Part shown: piece after piece, positions 20,962-22,446 of the stretch
How the letters are laid out: the number at the start of each line of letters is the position of its first letter
Position numbering within the stretch: the stretch's first letter is position 1
Assembly: GCA_027604685.1 (NCBI GenBank)
Contig: JADHYX010000363.1
Span: 1-22,446 of the forward strand
Direction of reading: 5' to 3'
DNA: 22,446 nucleotides
DNA from: Lobulomyces angularis
Lineage: Eukaryota; Chytridiomycota; Chytridiomycetes; Lobulomycetales; Lobulomycetaceae
The notes under the pieces: generated by a model
The model's input: only the letters and a program-made list of their open reading frames with translations
The model's database searches: none
Told to the model about the DNA's origin: nothing
Program-made: the position numbers and the translations under genes

Positions 20962-21358
20962 TTAATTTTGAGAAGAAAGAGATTCAATTTTTAATAAATT
21001 TATATAATTTAATGGCTTTTTTGGCGATAGCTTATCCTCAATTTTACATTTTTTTAAAAGTGGCTTCAGTTCTAACTTCTAAAAAAAAAATAATAGTAAA
21101 ATAATATGTTAGAAATGTTGTTGGAAAACTTTAAAAAAGTTACGATTTTACTCAATTGTAAACTTAAAACATTTTGGTAAAAGAAAAAAAAACCAAAAAA
21201 AAATTTTTAAACGTTTCCAAATAATTTTTGAATTTATCAAAGTTTTTTAATAATTTTAGTTTTTTTTGTAATTTTATATATTTTTGTTTTAAGTTTTTCT
21301 CTCCAAAGCCTAAATCCCCCCTTTCGTCTATTCCACTTTCAAGCGGAATCAGCCCCAA
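20962..21358 (-). CDS. Possible tail of a small Lys-rich minus-strand gene, start not found
   Basis: A terminal exon 21078-20962 (38 codons plus TAA; KLELKPLLKKCKIEDKL, then SPKKPLNYINLLKIESL) follows a good acceptor with CTAAC branch-like sequence and a T tract. An upstream open frame from about 21358 to a phase-0 GTTTTT donor at 21193 encodes GLIPLESGIDERGDLGFGEK and a basic helical stretch (KQKYIKLQKKLKLL). The implied intron is 115 nt. No ATG exists on this strand between 21175 and 21460, and the long frame meets TAA just upstream. An alternative first part (21452-21366, RPATNQVSITRLQSKLFF) can be joined through a 56-nt intron at 21365-21310 with correct phase, but it also lacks a start. 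Poly-Lys frames can arise by chance in A-rich DNA, so this may be a broken gene or an illusion. No family is recognised. Confidence 0.33.
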
Positions 21359-21461
21359 AATTTACCCCTATTTTTCCTTGCTTTTTTTTTTTTTTTGAAA
21401 AATAATTTTGATTGAAGTCTAGTAATTGATACTTGGTTTGTTGCGGGTCTAACTAAAAAAT

Positions 21462-22446
21462 ATGTCAACTGGTCTACCGAGCTGTCTTCCTCTGCAAGGA
21501 AGTACTTTTTGCAGTCAATATGCTCAATACAACATTAACAATCTCTTTGGACAATCTTTAACTCTACCTGTTGCTAATCCCACTGTCAGCGGTATTGATT
21601 GTTTTATTGCTTTTTTCAAGTTAATTTTTATTTTTAGAATTTGATAGTTACATGGCTACTTCATTTTCAACTACCCAAAACTTCGCAACTACCATAAAAA
21701 CTGTGTTAGAATGTCCTGAGAGCACATATAATGCTTCAAATTCACGTTATTTTCAATCAGTTTATTGTGCATTAATGTAAATATATAAATATATATATTT
21801 TTTTTTTTTTAAAAAATATTAACTTTATTTTTTTTTTTGTTTTTATTTATCACACAAAGTGTGGATGCTAGTACTAAAACATTTCGATGTAACGAAAATC
21901 TACCTCCACCTCCATTATGTAAATCAACATTTGATACTTTCTACAATCAGTTTGTTAGAGATATTGCTGATCCTACAAATAATGGAACTACTAACAAGGA
22001 CGGTAAAAAAAAAATTTTTAATCTGTTATATTTTATTTAAATTTATTAAATTTACAATTAATTCTTCATATATAGTTTGTAATTCTACTGTTCCAATTAA
22101 TACAAATCAAAATATATTATTGAGTTATATAACCTTTAGTAGAAGTGTGGCTCCAGATGACAATAATTGCGTGAAAGGTTCTTCAATTGACCTCAAACAG
22201 TGTGTAAGAATATAATTTTTATAATAGAAATTTTTAAAAAAAATTTTTTATACAGGGATTTCCAAGTATTGAGGATGCTACAGCGTATTGTAGAACGAAT
22301 CAAAATGATAACTGCTGTAAATCAGATGCATTAGGGGGTTCTATAACTGATATAGAGGCATTGTTACCCGGGTCAGTTATTATCAGCATTGAAACAGGCA
22401 CAACCAGTGTCACTTCACCAACAGTGGTCAAAGTTTTTACAACGGG
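21462..22446 (+). CDS. Second Cys-rich surface protein of the TM/SH3 family, 3' partial
   Basis: Exons 21462-21591, 21638-21776, 21860-22002, 22076-22203 and 22256 to beyond the window end, giving 243 codons with phases matching (G|AA, AT|T, G|TT, phase 0). The product begins MSTGLPSCLPLQGSTFCSQY, parallel to MSTQTCISLQGSTACPQY of the gene at 1906-3665. Further matches are RYFQSVYCAL against RYIKSSMCAL, CNSTVPINTNQNIL against CNQVNSNTNLL, and QCGFPSIEDATAYC...NDNCC against QCGFSDLNLAKAYC...ADNCC. The last visible part is Thr/Ser-rich, where the stalk begins, so a membrane helix and SH3 domain are expected to the right but are not seen. No signal peptide is present; an in-frame TAA lies four codons before ATG. 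Transcribed away from the dynein gene and from its paralog. Confidence 0.82.

Overview
The window is from an A/T-rich eukaryotic nuclear genome with short introns. The longest gene encodes an axonemal (ciliary) outer-arm dynein heavy chain, so the organism makes motile flagella. Two other genes belong to a Cys-rich ectodomain / single membrane helix / cytoplasmic SH3 family that I associate, from memory, with fungi. Together these suggest a zoosporic fungus or close relative (chytrid, Rozella/Cryptomycota or aphelid type). This is an inference; there is no rRNA or other species marker here. Introns in the three well-resolved genes are mostly 41-110 nt (the longest is 223 nt). They have loose GT donors, frequent TAAC branch-like motifs, long A/T homopolymers and AG acceptors. 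Every gene end I could resolve uses TAA.

Layout. 1-1168 (+): the 3' part of a GT49 (LARGE/B4GAT1-type) glycosyltransferase. 1169-1905: A/T homopolymer spacer between convergent genes. 1906-3665 (-): a complete seven-exon Cys-rich/TM/SH3 gene. 3666-5610: a stretch with fewer homopolymers that holds an isolated tRNA-Gln(UUG), a probable 3' exon of an unknown minus-strand gene, a candidate 5' exon of the same gene, and weak traces of decayed transposases. 5689-5823: a short divergent promoter. 5824-20724 (+): a complete 26-exon dynein heavy chain of about 4517 residues, of the DNAH9/11/17 (Chlamydomonas ODA beta) type. 20962-21358 (-): a possible Lys-rich gene tail with no visible start codon. 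21462 to the right edge (+): the 5' part of a second Cys-rich/SH3-family gene, paralogous to the one at 1906-3665.

The dynein is the flagellar beating motor. The GT49 enzyme would act in the Golgi on secreted or surface glycans. The paired Cys-rich/SH3 proteins look like cell-surface sensors with a cytoplasmic SH3 adaptor. Nothing in the sequence ties these three functions into one pathway. The most interesting structure is the pair of signal-peptide-less surface/SH3 paralogs bracketing the dynein gene and transcribed away from each other. All exon joins were made by eye from splice signals, reading phase and family similarity; no search was run.
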